This document shows, piece by piece, positions 53,036 to 61,523 of a DNA stretch of 64,000 bases. The translations under genes and the position numbers were made by a program. The notes under the pieces are model-generated. The model saw nothing but the letters and a program-made list of their open reading frames with translations, ran no database searches and was not told the DNA's origin. Position 1 is the first letter of the stretch. The number at the start of each line of letters is the position of its first letter. This stretch comes from Paracoccus sulfuroxidans (GTDB taxonomy: Bacteria; Pseudomonadota; Alphaproteobacteria; Rhodobacterales; Rhodobacteraceae): NCBI RefSeq assembly GCF_007830335.1, contig NZ_VLKU01000003.1:310001-374000 (forward strand), in the 5' to 3' direction.

Positions 53036-54148
53036 ATGGTGACTGTATCCGAACTTTATGACGCGGGGCTGAAAACGGGCGAGATTCGCCCCGACCCGGC
53101 GCAGCAGGCGGTCCTTCCGGCGCTGGACGCGCTGGTCGCGGCCTTGCCCGACCTTGCCCCCCCGCCGCGTGAGGGTGGGGGCTGGCTCTCGCGGCTGACC
53201 GGCGGGCGCAAGGCTGCGCCTGTGGCGGACGGGCCGAAGGGGCTTTACCTCTGGGGCGGGGTCGGTCGCGGCAAGTCGATGCTGATGGACCTGATCATGG
53301 AGGCCGCGCCGATTGCCGAAAAGCGCCGCGTCCATTTCCACGAATTCATGCAGGAAATTCAGATCGCGCTGAACGAATCGCGCAAATCCGGGCAGGCCGA
53401 TACGCTGCGCCCGGTGGCGATGGAGGTCGCGCGCAAGGTCCGGCTGTTCTGTTTCGATGAGATGCAGATCACCGACATTGCCGATGCGATGATCGTGGGG
53501 CGGCTGTTCCAGATCCTGTTCGATCAGGGCGTGGTCGTCGTCACCACCTCGAACCGGGTGCCCGAGGATCTGTACAAGAACGGGCTCAACCGCCAGCTTT
53601 TCCTGCCCTTCATCGGTCTGATCCGCGAGCGGATGGATGTCATCGAGCTTGACAGCCCGCAGGACCACCGGCAGGGCCGGGCCGAGGGCGGGCAGATCTG
53701 GTTCACGCCCGCCGACAACGCCGCGCATGCCGCGCTGGACGCCATCTGGGCCGAGGAAACCGGCGGGGCCAGCGCCAGCCCGCTGGAGCTGAGCGTCATG
53801 GGGCGGCGCGTCACCATTCCGCAGCATGTCGGGCGGATCGGACGGGCCAGCTTCTGGGATCTGTGCGGGCAGGCGCGCGGGCCTGCGGATTACCTTGAGG
53901 TCGCGAAGGCGCTGGACGTGATCTTCATCGACGCGATCCCGCGTCTGAGCATGTCGAACTATAACGAGGCGCGGCGCTTCGTGACTCTGGTCGATGCGCT
54001 ATACGAGGCGAAGGTGCGCCTTTACGCCAGCGCCGCAGATGAGCCGGAACGGCTTTATGCCGAGGGTGAGGGCGCGTTCGAGTTTGAGCGCACCGCCAGC
54101 CGCCTGCGCGAGATGCGCGATGCCGGTTGGGGCCGCACCGATCCGTGA
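53036..54148 (+). CDS. zapE: Cell division protein ZapE (AFG1-like ATPase)
   Basis: ATG 53036 after AGGGGGA gives 370 residues. Walker A is YLWGGVGRGKSMLMDL, Walker B is RLFCFDEMQITDIADA, and sensor region VVTTSNRVPEDLYKNGLNR follows, the AFG1/ZapE signature set. ZapE is an AAA-type ATPase found at the division site in E. coli; mitochondrial relatives act in respiratory complex quality control. The start lies inside the terminator's downstream flank, so its promoter must be in or before the preceding gene. Confidence 0.93.
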   Translation: MVTVSELYDAGLKTGEIRPDPAQQAVLPALDALVAALPDLAPPPREGGGWLSRLTGGRKAAPVADGPKGLYLWGGVGRGKSMLMDLIMEAAPIAEKRRVHFHEFMQEIQIALNESRKSGQADTLRPVAMEVARKVRLFCFDEMQITDIADAMIVGRLFQILFDQGVVVVTTSNRVPEDLYKNGLNRQLFLPFIGLIRERMDVIELDSPQDHRQGRAEGGQIWFTPADNAAHAALDAIWAEETGGASASPLELSVMGRRVTIPQHVGRIGRASFWDLCGQARGPADYLEVAKALDVIFIDAIPRLSMSNYNEARRFVTLVDALYEAKVRLYASAADEPERLYAEGEGAFEFERTASRLREMRDAGWGRTDP

Positions 54149-54175
54149 CGCGGCCCTGACAAGGCGGGTGCCGGT

Positions 54176-55084
54176 TCAGGCGCTGGCGGTCTGGCCCAGT
54201 GCCGCAAGCTCGCGATGCGTTGCGAAGGGACGCGCCGGGACCATCGGATTCTGCCCTTGCAGCAGCGCCGGGAAGACCTTGGTCAGCGCGATCCGTTGCA
54301 GGGCCGAAAGGCCGTGCAGCGCCATCTCTCCGGTATAGAAAGACTCGGCCGGGGCACCCTCGGCGCTGACGATTTCATGCGTCGCGAAGGCGATATGGAC
54401 CAACTCGAACTCGGTCAGGTCGCGAGCCACGCTGACGCCCGGATAACCGGCCATGATCAACTGCCGCGCGGCGACCAGATATTCCTGCCCGTCCGCGCCC
54501 TTCACCAGCAGCCGGTGTTGCGCCGAGACCAGCAGGTCGCGGTTCGGCAGGCCGTCGCCAAGCGCGCCCGCCTCGATGCGGACGGCGCGGCGGTTGGGGG
54601 CCCGGTCAAGGTCCTTCGAGGTGATGAGGCTGCTGTCGGTCCAGACCAGCACCTGCGGACCGTGGTCGCGCGTCAGCACCACATCACCCGCGCGCAGTGT
54701 CTCGACCGGAACGTCGCCGTTCGGCGTGGCGATCAGCGTGCCTGCGAGGAAGCAGATGTTCAGCGCATCGACCGAGGGTTCGTATTTCGATTTGCTGAGG
54801 TCCTGCAAAAGCGTGCGCAGGTTGTCATTCCGGGAATAGGCGACAGGCGTGTAAAGCGTGCCGTTCATCACGTCGCCGGTCGGGCCTTTGAACAGCGCGG
54901 GCGGTGAGGTGTTCCCTGCCACGTGACCCTGCGCCGTGCCGCCGACATATTGCAGCCATTCTGTGCGGTTGATCGCGCCATTGCCGTCGACGTCGTTGAT
55001 CTGAAGCTCGACAACGCGCGAATCGCCAGTGGCAATGCCGTTTACGACAACAGTTTCATAAAGGGTAATGGTTATGAGGGGCAT
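54176..55084 (-). CDS. Hint-domain (Hedgehog/intein-like) protein with an EF-hand-like segment
   Basis: A 302-residue protein. Residues 31-43 (NDVDGNGAINRTEW) look like a calcium-binding EF-hand loop. From Cys 111 the Hint fold begins: CFLAGTLIATPNGDVPVETL, then GDVVLTRDHGPQVLVW and VSAQHRLLV, as in the Hint_2 proteins of Rhodobacterales. Hint domains start self-cleavage through an N-S acyl shift at the first Cys. The C-terminal His-Asn of true inteins is not seen, so protein splicing is unlikely; cleavage or ligation of the N-terminal part remains possible. No signal peptide is obvious. Confidence 0.85.
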   Translation of the reverse strand: MPLITITLYETVVVNGIATGDSRVVELQINDVDGNGAINRTEWLQYVGGTAQGHVAGNTSPPALFKGPTGDVMNGTLYTPVAYSRNDNLRTLLQDLSKSKYEPSVDALNICFLAGTLIATPNGDVPVETLRAGDVVLTRDHGPQVLVWTDSSLITSKDLDRAPNRRAVRIEAGALGDGLPNRDLLVSAQHRLLVKGADGQEYLVAARQLIMAGYPGVSVARDLTEFELVHIAFATHEIVSAEGAPAESFYTGEMALHGLSALQRIALTKVFPALLQGQNPMVPARPFATHRELAALGQTASA

Positions 55085-55194
55085 CGTTACATCCTACTCG
55101 TACACAGTTTTTACTCTGGAAAGCCGAAACATGGCTTGATCCGAGTCAGTAGGACCGATTCCCTTAACGGTCAAAAGAATTTTAATAAAGTTGG

Positions 55195-55222
55195 CCGGAG
55201 ATTGCGCCGCCGCAATCTCCGG
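55195..55222 (-). terminator. Terminator after folC
   Basis: A perfect 12-base stem CCGGAGATTGCG / CGCAATCTCCGG with a four-base loop lies just after the folC stop. The minus-strand flank is CCAACTTTATTAAAATTC, T-rich but not a pure T-run. Confidence 0.75.
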
Positions 55223-55229
55223 TTGTGAT

Positions 55230-56498
55230 TCAGCCGTTTTCGCGCAGAATCCGTCCGGCCAGATAGAGCGAGCCGCAGATCAGGATGCGCGCGCCGGGAT
55301 GTTCGGCGGCGATGCGGGTGACGGCCGCCAGCGTGTCATCGGCGACCGAGGTCGCAATGCCCGCCTTGGCGGCAATCGCTGCGGTTTCCGCGGCGGGCAG
55401 AGTGTTCGGCTCACCCGGGATCTCGACCGCGACCAGACCGGCGGCATGGGCGGCCAGAGGCTGCATATAGCCCAGCACATCCTTGGTGTTCAGCATGCCG
55501 CAGACCAGCCAGGTCGGGCGCGGCGGCAGGGCGGCGAGGGTGGCGGCGACCGCCTCTCCTCCGGCGGGGTTGTGGCCACCGTCCAGCCACAGCTCGCAGC
55601 CCGCGGCGGCGTCGATCAGCGGGCCGCGCGTCAGGCGCTGCATGCGGGCGGGCCATTCGACCTCCAGCAGCGCGGCGCGAGCCTCGGCGCGGCCAAAGCC
55701 CAGCTCGCGCAGCGCGGCGATGGCGGTGCCCGCATTGCCGATCTGATGGGGTCCCGGCAGCACGGGCAGGGGCAGGTCCATCAGCCCGCGTTCGTCCTGA
55801 TAGATCAGCGCATCGCCTTCGCGGTAAGCGTCCCAATCCTGCCGCGCGATGCGCAGGGGGGCGCCCAGCGGCTCGGCCTTTGCCTCGATCACGGCACGCA
55901 CCTCGGGCGGCTGGACCGAGACGATACAGGGCACGCCCTGCTTGATGATCCCAGCCTTTTCCCCGGCAATCGCTTCGATCGTGTCGCCCAGATATTGCGT
56001 GTGATCGACCGAGATCGGGGTAATCACGGTCAGGCGCGGCGCGGGAACGACGTTCGTTGCGTCCAGGCGTCCGCCCAGCCCGACCTCCAGCAGCGTGTAA
56101 TCCGCAGGCGTGCGCGAGAAGGCGAGGAAAGCCGCCGCCGTGGTGATTTCGAAGAAGGTGATCGGCTGGCCGTCATTGGCAGCCTCGCATTCCTCCAGCG
56201 CGGCGGCCAGTTCCTCTTCCGAGATCAGCTCGCCCGCAAGGCGGATGCGTTCGTGGAAATAGGCCAGATGCGGCGAGGTATAGGCGTGGACCTTCAGGTC
56301 CGCCGCCTCAAGCCCGGCGCGGATCATCGCCTGGGTCGAGCCCTTGCCATTGGTTCCCGCCACATGGATCACGGGCGGGATGCGCAGTTGCGGATCGCCA
56401 AGCGCCGAAAGGATGCGGTGCATCCGGTCCAGCGACAAGTCGATGACCTTGGGGTGCAGCGACATCAGCCGCTGGAGAATGATATCTGAAGCGGACAT
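55230..56498 (-). CDS. folC: Bifunctional dihydrofolate synthase / folylpolyglutamate synthase
   Basis: A 422-residue Mur-ligase-type enzyme. The P-loop is IHVAGTNGKGSTQAMI; TSPHLAYFHERIRL and VGLGGRLDATNV are the family signatures, and LDGGHNPAGGEAVAATL lies in the C-terminal domain. It adds glutamate to dihydropteroate and to folates. It follows accD by 15 bases on the same strand, the common accD-folC pair. Confidence 0.96.
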   Translation of the reverse strand: MSASDIILQRLMSLHPKVIDLSLDRMHRILSALGDPQLRIPPVIHVAGTNGKGSTQAMIRAGLEAADLKVHAYTSPHLAYFHERIRLAGELISEEELAAALEECEAANDGQPITFFEITTAAAFLAFSRTPADYTLLEVGLGGRLDATNVVPAPRLTVITPISVDHTQYLGDTIEAIAGEKAGIIKQGVPCIVSVQPPEVRAVIEAKAEPLGAPLRIARQDWDAYREGDALIYQDERGLMDLPLPVLPGPHQIGNAGTAIAALRELGFGRAEARAALLEVEWPARMQRLTRGPLIDAAAGCELWLDGGHNPAGGEAVAATLAALPPRPTWLVCGMLNTKDVLGYMQPLAAHAAGLVAVEIPGEPNTLPAAETAAIAAKAGIATSVADDTLAAVTRIAAEHPGARILICGSLYLAGRILRENG

Positions 56499-56513
56499 GA
56501 TGCGGGGCTGACC

Positions 56514-57473
56514 TTATTTTGCCTTGGCGGGTTCCGGCTGGGGTGGGGCGGGCTGGGCGTGCTCATGCTCGCCCGGATGGGGCATGATGCTGCCCGGCGA
56601 GGGCAGATCGGCCATGACCGCAGGCGGCAGGCCGGTCAGCATCCGCAGGATGGTGATCAGCTCGGTGCGCATGTCGCGGCGATGGGTGACGCGGTCCAGC
56701 ATCCCGTGCTCGAGCAGGTATTCCGAGCGCTGGAAGCCCTCGGGCAGCTTTTCGCGGATGGTCTGCTGGATGACGCGGGGGCCTGCGAAACAGATCAGCG
56801 CGTTCGGCTCGGCGATCTGGACATCGCCCAGCATCGCGTAGGAGGCCGTCACGCCGCCGGTGGTCGGATGGGTCAGCACGACCACATAGGGCAGACCGGC
56901 TTCCTTCAGCATCTGGACTGCGACGGTGGCGCGCGGCATCTGCATCAGCGACAGGATACCCTCTTGCATGCGCGCGCCGCCTGCTGCCGAGAACAGCACC
57001 AGCGGCCGCTTCAGCTTCACCGCACGTTCGGCGGCCGCGATGATCGCATTGCCGACATACATGCCCATAGAGCCTGCCATGAACGAGAAGTCCTGCGCCG
57101 CCGCGACGATGGGCGTGCGGCCCATTTCGCCTTCGGCCACCAGCATCGCCTCTTTTTCGCCGGTCGCGCGCTGCGCGGCCTTCATACGCTCGGGGTATTT
57201 CTTCTGATCGCGAAAGCCCAGCGGGTCAACGATGGGCTCGGGCACCTTCACCTCGACAAAGACGCCGCCGTCAAACAGCGCGGCGAACCGCGCCCGGGGC
57301 GACATTGCCAGATGGTGGTCGCAGTTCGAGCAGACGTTCAGATTGTCCGCCAGCTCGCGGTGAAACAGCATCGTGCCGCATTCCGGGCACTTGGTCCAAA
57401 GGTTCTCGGGCACTTCGCGGCGCGAGAACAGCGAATTGATGCGCGGACGGACGTAGTTGGTAATCCAGTTCAT
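56514..57473 (-). CDS. accD: Acetyl-CoA carboxylase carboxyltransferase subunit beta
   Basis: A 319-residue protein with the N-terminal zinc ribbon Cys29-x2-Cys32 and Cys48-x2-Cys51 (CPECGTML, CSNC), and the crotonase-type carboxyltransferase core including FMAGSMGMYVGNAII, SAAGGARMQEGILSLMQM and THPTTGGVTASYAML. With AccA it transfers carboxylate from biotin to acetyl-CoA in the first step of fatty acid synthesis. It heads the accD-folC operon and is divergent from cardiolipin synthase across a gap that holds a perfect palindrome. Confidence 0.97.
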   Translation of the reverse strand: MNWITNYVRPRINSLFSRREVPENLWTKCPECGTMLFHRELADNLNVCSNCDHHLAMSPRARFAALFDGGVFVEVKVPEPIVDPLGFRDQKKYPERMKAAQRATGEKEAMLVAEGEMGRTPIVAAAQDFSFMAGSMGMYVGNAIIAAAERAVKLKRPLVLFSAAGGARMQEGILSLMQMPRATVAVQMLKEAGLPYVVVLTHPTTGGVTASYAMLGDVQIAEPNALICFAGPRVIQQTIREKLPEGFQRSEYLLEHGMLDRVTHRRDMRTELITILRMLTGLPPAVMADLPSPGSIMPHPGEHEHAQPAPPQPEPAKAK

Positions 57474-57521
57474 CAGAGGGCCTTTTCGCTGCGGTCAGGG
57501 CGTGAGATAGGCCGATAATCG

Positions 57522-57537
57522 CGGAATTGCAATTCCG
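57522..57537. promoter_or_regulatory. Perfect 16-base palindrome between accD and cardiolipin synthase
   Basis: CGGAATTGCAATTCCG is a perfect palindrome in the 88-base gap between two divergent lipid genes, 49 bases from accD and 25 bases from the cls start. Its position suits an operator for a lipid-responsive regulator, which is not identified. Confidence 0.5.
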
Positions 57538-57561
57538 ACTGGGCCGGGCTTTGATGTCGGC

Positions 57562-58989
57562 ATGTGGACGCAGGCCTTTGTCATTCTTCATTACGTCATC
57601 GCGCTGCTTCTGGCGATCCGCGTGCTGCTGCGGCCCCGGCTTGAGCCTGCGGTCCGGCTGTCCTGGATCCTCATCATCGAACTGGTGCCGCTGGTCGGCA
57701 TCCTTGCCTATATCCTGTTTGGCGAAATCCGGATGCGTGGGGCGGAGGTCCAGCGCATGGCCGACGTTCGCGAGGAGCTGACCGACCTCTGGCAGCAAAG
57801 CCCCGAGACCGTCCGCCACCCGCCCGATTTTGCCGCGCCCGTCGTTGCCTCGAACCTGGCCGTCGGGGGCTTTCACGCGGTGGCCGGGAACCGGGTGACG
57901 CTGCTTTCCGAGGAAGATGAGGCGATTGCCGAACTGGTCCGCGCCATCGATGCGGCCCGCGAACATGTGCATATCATGTTCTATATCTGGCTCGACGATC
58001 CCTCGGGCCGCAGCGTGGCCGATGCGGTGATCCGCGCCGCCGGGCGTGGCGTCAAGGTGCGGGCGATCATCGACGCCCTGGGTTCGCGCGCCTTTTCCCG
58101 CTCGGCCAGCTGGGCGGGGATGCGGGCGGCGGGCGTCGAATGCGTCGAGGCTTTCCCGCTGGGCCTGCCGCTGATCGGCCTTCTGTTCCAGCGCATGGAC
58201 CTGCGCAACCACCGCAAGGTCGTGGTGATCGACAACGTGCAGGGCTTCACCGGCAGCCGCAACTGCTCGGACAAGGCCTTTGCGGTGAAGCCGCGCTTTG
58301 CCCCCTGGGTCGATGTCTTCCTGCGGGTCGAGGGGCCGGTGCTGCGCCAGATGCAGGCCGTCTTTCTGCAGGACTGGATGAGCTATACGGGCGAAAACCT
58401 TGGCGACATGCTGCAGATGGTCGGGCCCGTCAGCGCGCCCGGAGAGGTCGCGCAGGTTGTGGCCACGGGCCCTGACCGGCGGCAGGGCTCGATTTCGGAT
58501 TGCATGGTGACGATGATCCATGCGGCCCGCGAAAAGCTGACCATCACCACGCCCTATTACGTCCCCGACGGCGCGCTGGATGCCGCGATCCGCACCGCCG
58601 CCCGGCGCGGGGTCGAGGTCACCATGATCGTCCCCGAACGCAACGATTCGATTGTCGTCGGCGCGACCAGCGAGGGCTTCTTCTATGGGCTCACTTCGGC
58701 CGGTGTGCGCCTGATGCTGTTCCAGCCGGGGCTGATTCATGCCAAGATCATCACCGTGGACGGTCGCATGGCGATGATCGGCAGCGCAAATATGGACAGG
58801 CGCAGTTTCGAACTGAACTATGAGATGAACCTGCTGGTCTATGGCGGCGAGGTGACGCAGGCGCTGGACGAACGCCAGCAAAGTTATCTGGAACGCGCCC
58901 GCCCGCTGACGCGTGAGGAAATCATGGGCTGGTCGCTGTTGCGCCGCCTGCGGACCAATCTTCTGGCGCTGGCCGCGCCCATCCTGTGA
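57562..58989 (+). CDS. cls: Cardiolipin synthase
   Basis: A 475-residue phospholipase-D-family enzyme. Two N-terminal membrane spans (VILHYVIALLLAIRVLL and LSWILIIELVPLVGILAYI) precede two HKD motifs: NHRKVVVID...GSRN in the first half and HAKIITVD...GSAN in the second. It condenses two phosphatidylglycerol molecules (ClsA type) into cardiolipin at the inner membrane. Length and topology are normal. Confidence 0.94.
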   Translation: MWTQAFVILHYVIALLLAIRVLLRPRLEPAVRLSWILIIELVPLVGILAYILFGEIRMRGAEVQRMADVREELTDLWQQSPETVRHPPDFAAPVVASNLAVGGFHAVAGNRVTLLSEEDEAIAELVRAIDAAREHVHIMFYIWLDDPSGRSVADAVIRAAGRGVKVRAIIDALGSRAFSRSASWAGMRAAGVECVEAFPLGLPLIGLLFQRMDLRNHRKVVVIDNVQGFTGSRNCSDKAFAVKPRFAPWVDVFLRVEGPVLRQMQAVFLQDWMSYTGENLGDMLQMVGPVSAPGEVAQVVATGPDRRQGSISDCMVTMIHAAREKLTITTPYYVPDGALDAAIRTAARRGVEVTMIVPERNDSIVVGATSEGFFYGLTSAGVRLMLFQPGLIHAKIITVDGRMAMIGSANMDRRSFELNYEMNLLVYGGEVTQALDERQQSYLERARPLTREEIMGWSLLRRLRTNLLALAAPIL

Positions 58990-58999
58990 TCGGAGCATC

Positions 59000-59326
59000 A
59001 TGGCAACGAACCCATCCGAACAAGACATCGTGCAAGGCGCTCCGGCGCTGACGCAGACCGAACTTTCCGCCGCGCTGGAAGGCGTGCCCGGCTGGGAGCT
59101 TTCGCCGGATGGCAAGGCGATCTCGCGCGGCTGGAAGGTCAAGAATTTCGCCCGCGCCGCGCAGCTTGCGAACCTTGTGGTCTGGCTGGCCGAAAACGCC
59201 AATCACCACCCGGATCTGCAATTCGGCTGGGGCTATGTGACGGTCACTTTCACCACCCATTCGGCGGGCGGGGTCACGATGAATGACGTCATCATGGCCG
59301 CGCGCCTTGATGCGCTGACCGCCTGA
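59000..59326 (+). CDS. phhB: 4a-hydroxytetrahydrobiopterin dehydratase (PCD/DCoH)
   Basis: A 108-residue protein with the pterin dehydratase pattern: WKVKNFARAAQLANLVVWLA then ENANHHPDLQFGWGYV with the catalytic His pair, and TTHSAGGVTMNDVIMAARLD. It dehydrates 4a-hydroxytetrahydrobiopterin after aromatic amino acid hydroxylation; relatives also take part in molybdopterin metabolism. It follows cls by ten bases with a CGGAG ribosome site, so it is likely co-transcribed. The 277 bases after it hold no gene or clear signal that I can see. Confidence 0.92.
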   Translation: MATNPSEQDIVQGAPALTQTELSAALEGVPGWELSPDGKAISRGWKVKNFARAAQLANLVVWLAENANHHPDLQFGWGYVTVTFTTHSAGGVTMNDVIMAARLDALTA

Positions 59327-59603
59327 CACGCAGACAGGGCAGGTGGCCCGCTAGTGCGGATCGGCAACCCGCGCGACTTCCCTTGACCGGAGGGCTTGCC
59401 GAGTGTCATGCCTCGCCCTATCCATTCAGTCTCGAGGGGAGCTGCTGCCCGTGACCAGATGCCGAAACGACATGTCATCGCAGTCCCGCCGGTCATTCGT
59501 TTACAGATTTTTGATGGTGTCCGGCCGGGGCATCGGCCAGAGTTTCCATCCTTCCGCTGCGGTTTGCAGCCTATGATTAACTAGACTGAACAGGGTTTCC
59601 GAC

Positions 59604-60389
59604 ATGGCGTTCCGTCCAGAACGATGGTTCGAACGACGCACCCGCGAAGGGGCAAGCCGGCAATGGGCCGTGCTGGCGGAGGATCTCGAAGAGATGCGCC
59701 CGACCACGCTGCGCACCCTGCAGGGCGAGGCGCAGGAGCTGCGGACGCGGCTGGACCGGTTCCTCATGCGCTCGGACCGTCGCGCGGCGCGCTCGCGGGC
59801 GGCGCTGGATCTGGTGCGGCTGCCCGGTGGCACCGACTGGCGCTGGCGGCCGGACCTGCTGGCGGGGCCGATCTCGCCGCGCGGGATTGCCTCGCCCAAC
59901 AGCGGCACGCGGCTGAGTGATGCGGCGGCGGTCTGGCATGATTGCGGCGAACGCGCGCTGATGCTGCAGCAGCTGCCGAACCCGCGCGCGACGGACCTTT
60001 CGCCCTATGTGCTGCTGCTGGAGGTCTTTGGCTTCACCGGCAGCTTTCTGTCGCTGGCGATCGACCTGCCGATTGACGCGCTGGACGGGCTGACGGCCAG
60101 CCATGTGATCCGCATGGAAACGACCGTGATGATCGAGCGTCCGATGCGCGTCTTTGCGCGCCTGAACATCGGTCACGGCCCCAACACCGAAGAGATCACG
60201 CTGGAGCTGGACCAGATGCGCCCTGGCTTCCCCTCGGAACAGGTGCTGGAGTTCGATCTGGCCGATACCGAGATGAACGAAAAGCGCCTTGAGAAGATCT
60301 GGCTGGACCTGATCTTCGAAGGGCCTGCGATGAATGCGGCGCAGATCCGCGAATTGTTCCTGTCGCGCCACCTGCGGGCCGAGTTCTAG
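59604..60389 (+). CDS. Uncharacterised protein (DUF6478-like, Rhodobacterales)
   Basis: A 261-residue soluble protein beginning MAFRPERWFERRTREGASRQ. The N-terminal 60 residues are charged and helical (TLRTLQGEAQELRTRLDRFL); the rest looks like a beta-sandwich (VLLLEVFGFTGSFLSLAIDL, VFARLNIGHGPNTEEITLEL). I recall this pattern as DUF6478, found next to a small partner gene in Rhodobacterales, but I am not certain. No catalytic motif is visible. It lies 15 bases before the next gene. Confidence 0.7.
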   Translation: MAFRPERWFERRTREGASRQWAVLAEDLEEMRPTTLRTLQGEAQELRTRLDRFLMRSDRRAARSRAALDLVRLPGGTDWRWRPDLLAGPISPRGIASPNSGTRLSDAAAVWHDCGERALMLQQLPNPRATDLSPYVLLLEVFGFTGSFLSLAIDLPIDALDGLTASHVIRMETTVMIERPMRVFARLNIGHGPNTEEITLELDQMRPGFPSEQVLEFDLADTEMNEKRLEKIWLDLIFEGPAMNAAQIRELFLSRHLRAEF

Positions 60390-60404
60390 GGCGAGGAGAG
60401 AGAC

Positions 60405-60788
60405 ATGGCTGAATTCGAATCGCTGGAACTGAACGGCGGCACCTGGCACGGCATCCTGCGCAGCGACACGCCTCCGGGGCGGCTGATCCTTGTGCATTTC
60501 GGCGACCGCGTGGCCGAGGCGCAGCTTTCGCCCATCGATAAGACCAGCTGGCGGGTGGCGGTCGGCATCCCCTCGGACCGGCTGTCGGATGGCGTGCAAA
60601 GCTTCCTGCTGCTGGAGGATGACGGCAAGGATGTCGACCCACCGCAGCCCGGCGCGCTGCATCTGGCCAGCCTGACGCTGGCTGCGGGCGAGGCGCTGGA
60701 ATACGACCTGCTGAATGAGCTGACGCTTCTGCGCAGCGAGGTCGACCTGCTCAAGAAGGAATTGCGCAGGCTGGCCTCTCGGGACTGA
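60405..60788 (+). CDS. Uncharacterised small protein with C-terminal coiled coil
   Basis: A 127-residue protein not recognised by family. Residues 1-90 look like a small beta-rich domain (WHGILRSDTPPGRLILVHFG, WRVAVGIPSDRLSDGVQSFL); residues 95-127 form a strong amphipathic helix or coiled coil with leucine spacing (LLNELTLLRSEVDLLKKELR). A GAGGAGAG ribosome site precedes the ATG. It follows the DUF6478-like gene by 15 bases; both have coiled segments, so they may bind each other (inference). Confidence 0.75.
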   Translation: MAEFESLELNGGTWHGILRSDTPPGRLILVHFGDRVAEAQLSPIDKTSWRVAVGIPSDRLSDGVQSFLLLEDDGKDVDPPQPGALHLASLTLAAGEALEYDLLNELTLLRSEVDLLKKELRRLASRD

Positions 60789-60797
60789 CGGGGTGCG

Positions 60798-61523
60798 TCA
60801 GCCCCGGCGCTTCTGCCAATAGGCGTAATCGCCGCTGGGCTGGAAGCCCATGCGTTCATAAAGCGCGATGGCCCCGGTATTGGGGCGGCTGACGGCCAAC
60901 GCCAACCGGGACGCACCCTGAGCCTGCGCCCATTCGGCAGCGGCGCGGATCATCCACCCGGCCAGACCCATGCGGCGGAACTGCGGCAGCACCTCGATGG
61001 CGTGGATCATTGCCACCGGGCCATCCGCCGCAACGAAGGCGGCCCCTGCGGCGCGGTCGGTCAGGCGACCCAGAACCGAGCTGCGGGGCAGGGTGACGCG
61101 GTCCATCACCGCTTGCCGCGCCTCTCCGATATTGCCGGCGGCCCAGATGTCGCGCTGGATCGCCAGCGGCTGCCAGACGGTGAAGGCCGTCAGCCGGGGG
61201 ATCGCCTCAACGGTCAGCGCGGTGCAGTCGACCTCCATGATGGCGGTCGGGTTGAAGGTCTCGTAGCCGCGCTGCGTCAGTGCCTGCTGCAGGGCGGTGT
61301 CGTTTGCGGCGACGCGAAACAGCGGCTCTTGCCCCCAGTCCTGCTGGATGGCCTCGGCGTTTGCCAGATCCTCGGCGCTCCAGCCCGTGCCGGTCGCATG
61401 GGCCGAGCTGACGCGGCCACCGCCGCCCATGCCACGCCCGACGCTGAGGCCGCCCGCCTCGGCGGTCTCCGCCGGGGGCCAGGTGCTTTCAAAGGCGCGG
61501 GCCAGCGCGCTGTCGGGGGTCAC
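60798..61523 (-). CDS. GNAT family N-acetyltransferase
   Basis: A GTG start (61523) gives 241 residues. The acetyl-CoA-binding region is VLPQFRRMGLAGWMIRAAAE (Q/R-x2-G-x-A type), followed by LALAVSRPNTGAIALYERMG, the typical end of a GNAT fold. The first half is unusual for a small GNAT and may be a degenerate second domain. The GTG overlaps the stop of the CinA-like gene, so the two are co-translated. Substrate unknown. Confidence 0.88.
   Translation of the reverse strand: MTPDSALARAFESTWPPAETAEAGGLSVGRGMGGGGRVSSAHATGTGWSAEDLANAEAIQQDWGQEPLFRVAANDTALQQALTQRGYETFNPTAIMEVDCTALTVEAIPRLTAFTVWQPLAIQRDIWAAGNIGEARQAVMDRVTLPRSSVLGRLTDRAAGAAFVAADGPVAMIHAIEVLPQFRRMGLAGWMIRAAAEWAQAQGASRLALAVSRPNTGAIALYERMGFQPSGDYAYWQKRRG

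Noticed and set aside
54176..55084. Intein that splices a host protein
   Set aside because: No C-terminal His-Asn and no C-extein sequence of a known host protein are present.
59327..59603. Small gene in the gap between phhB and the DUF6478-like gene
   Set aside because: Short open frames exist on both strands but none has a ribosome site or protein-like composition.
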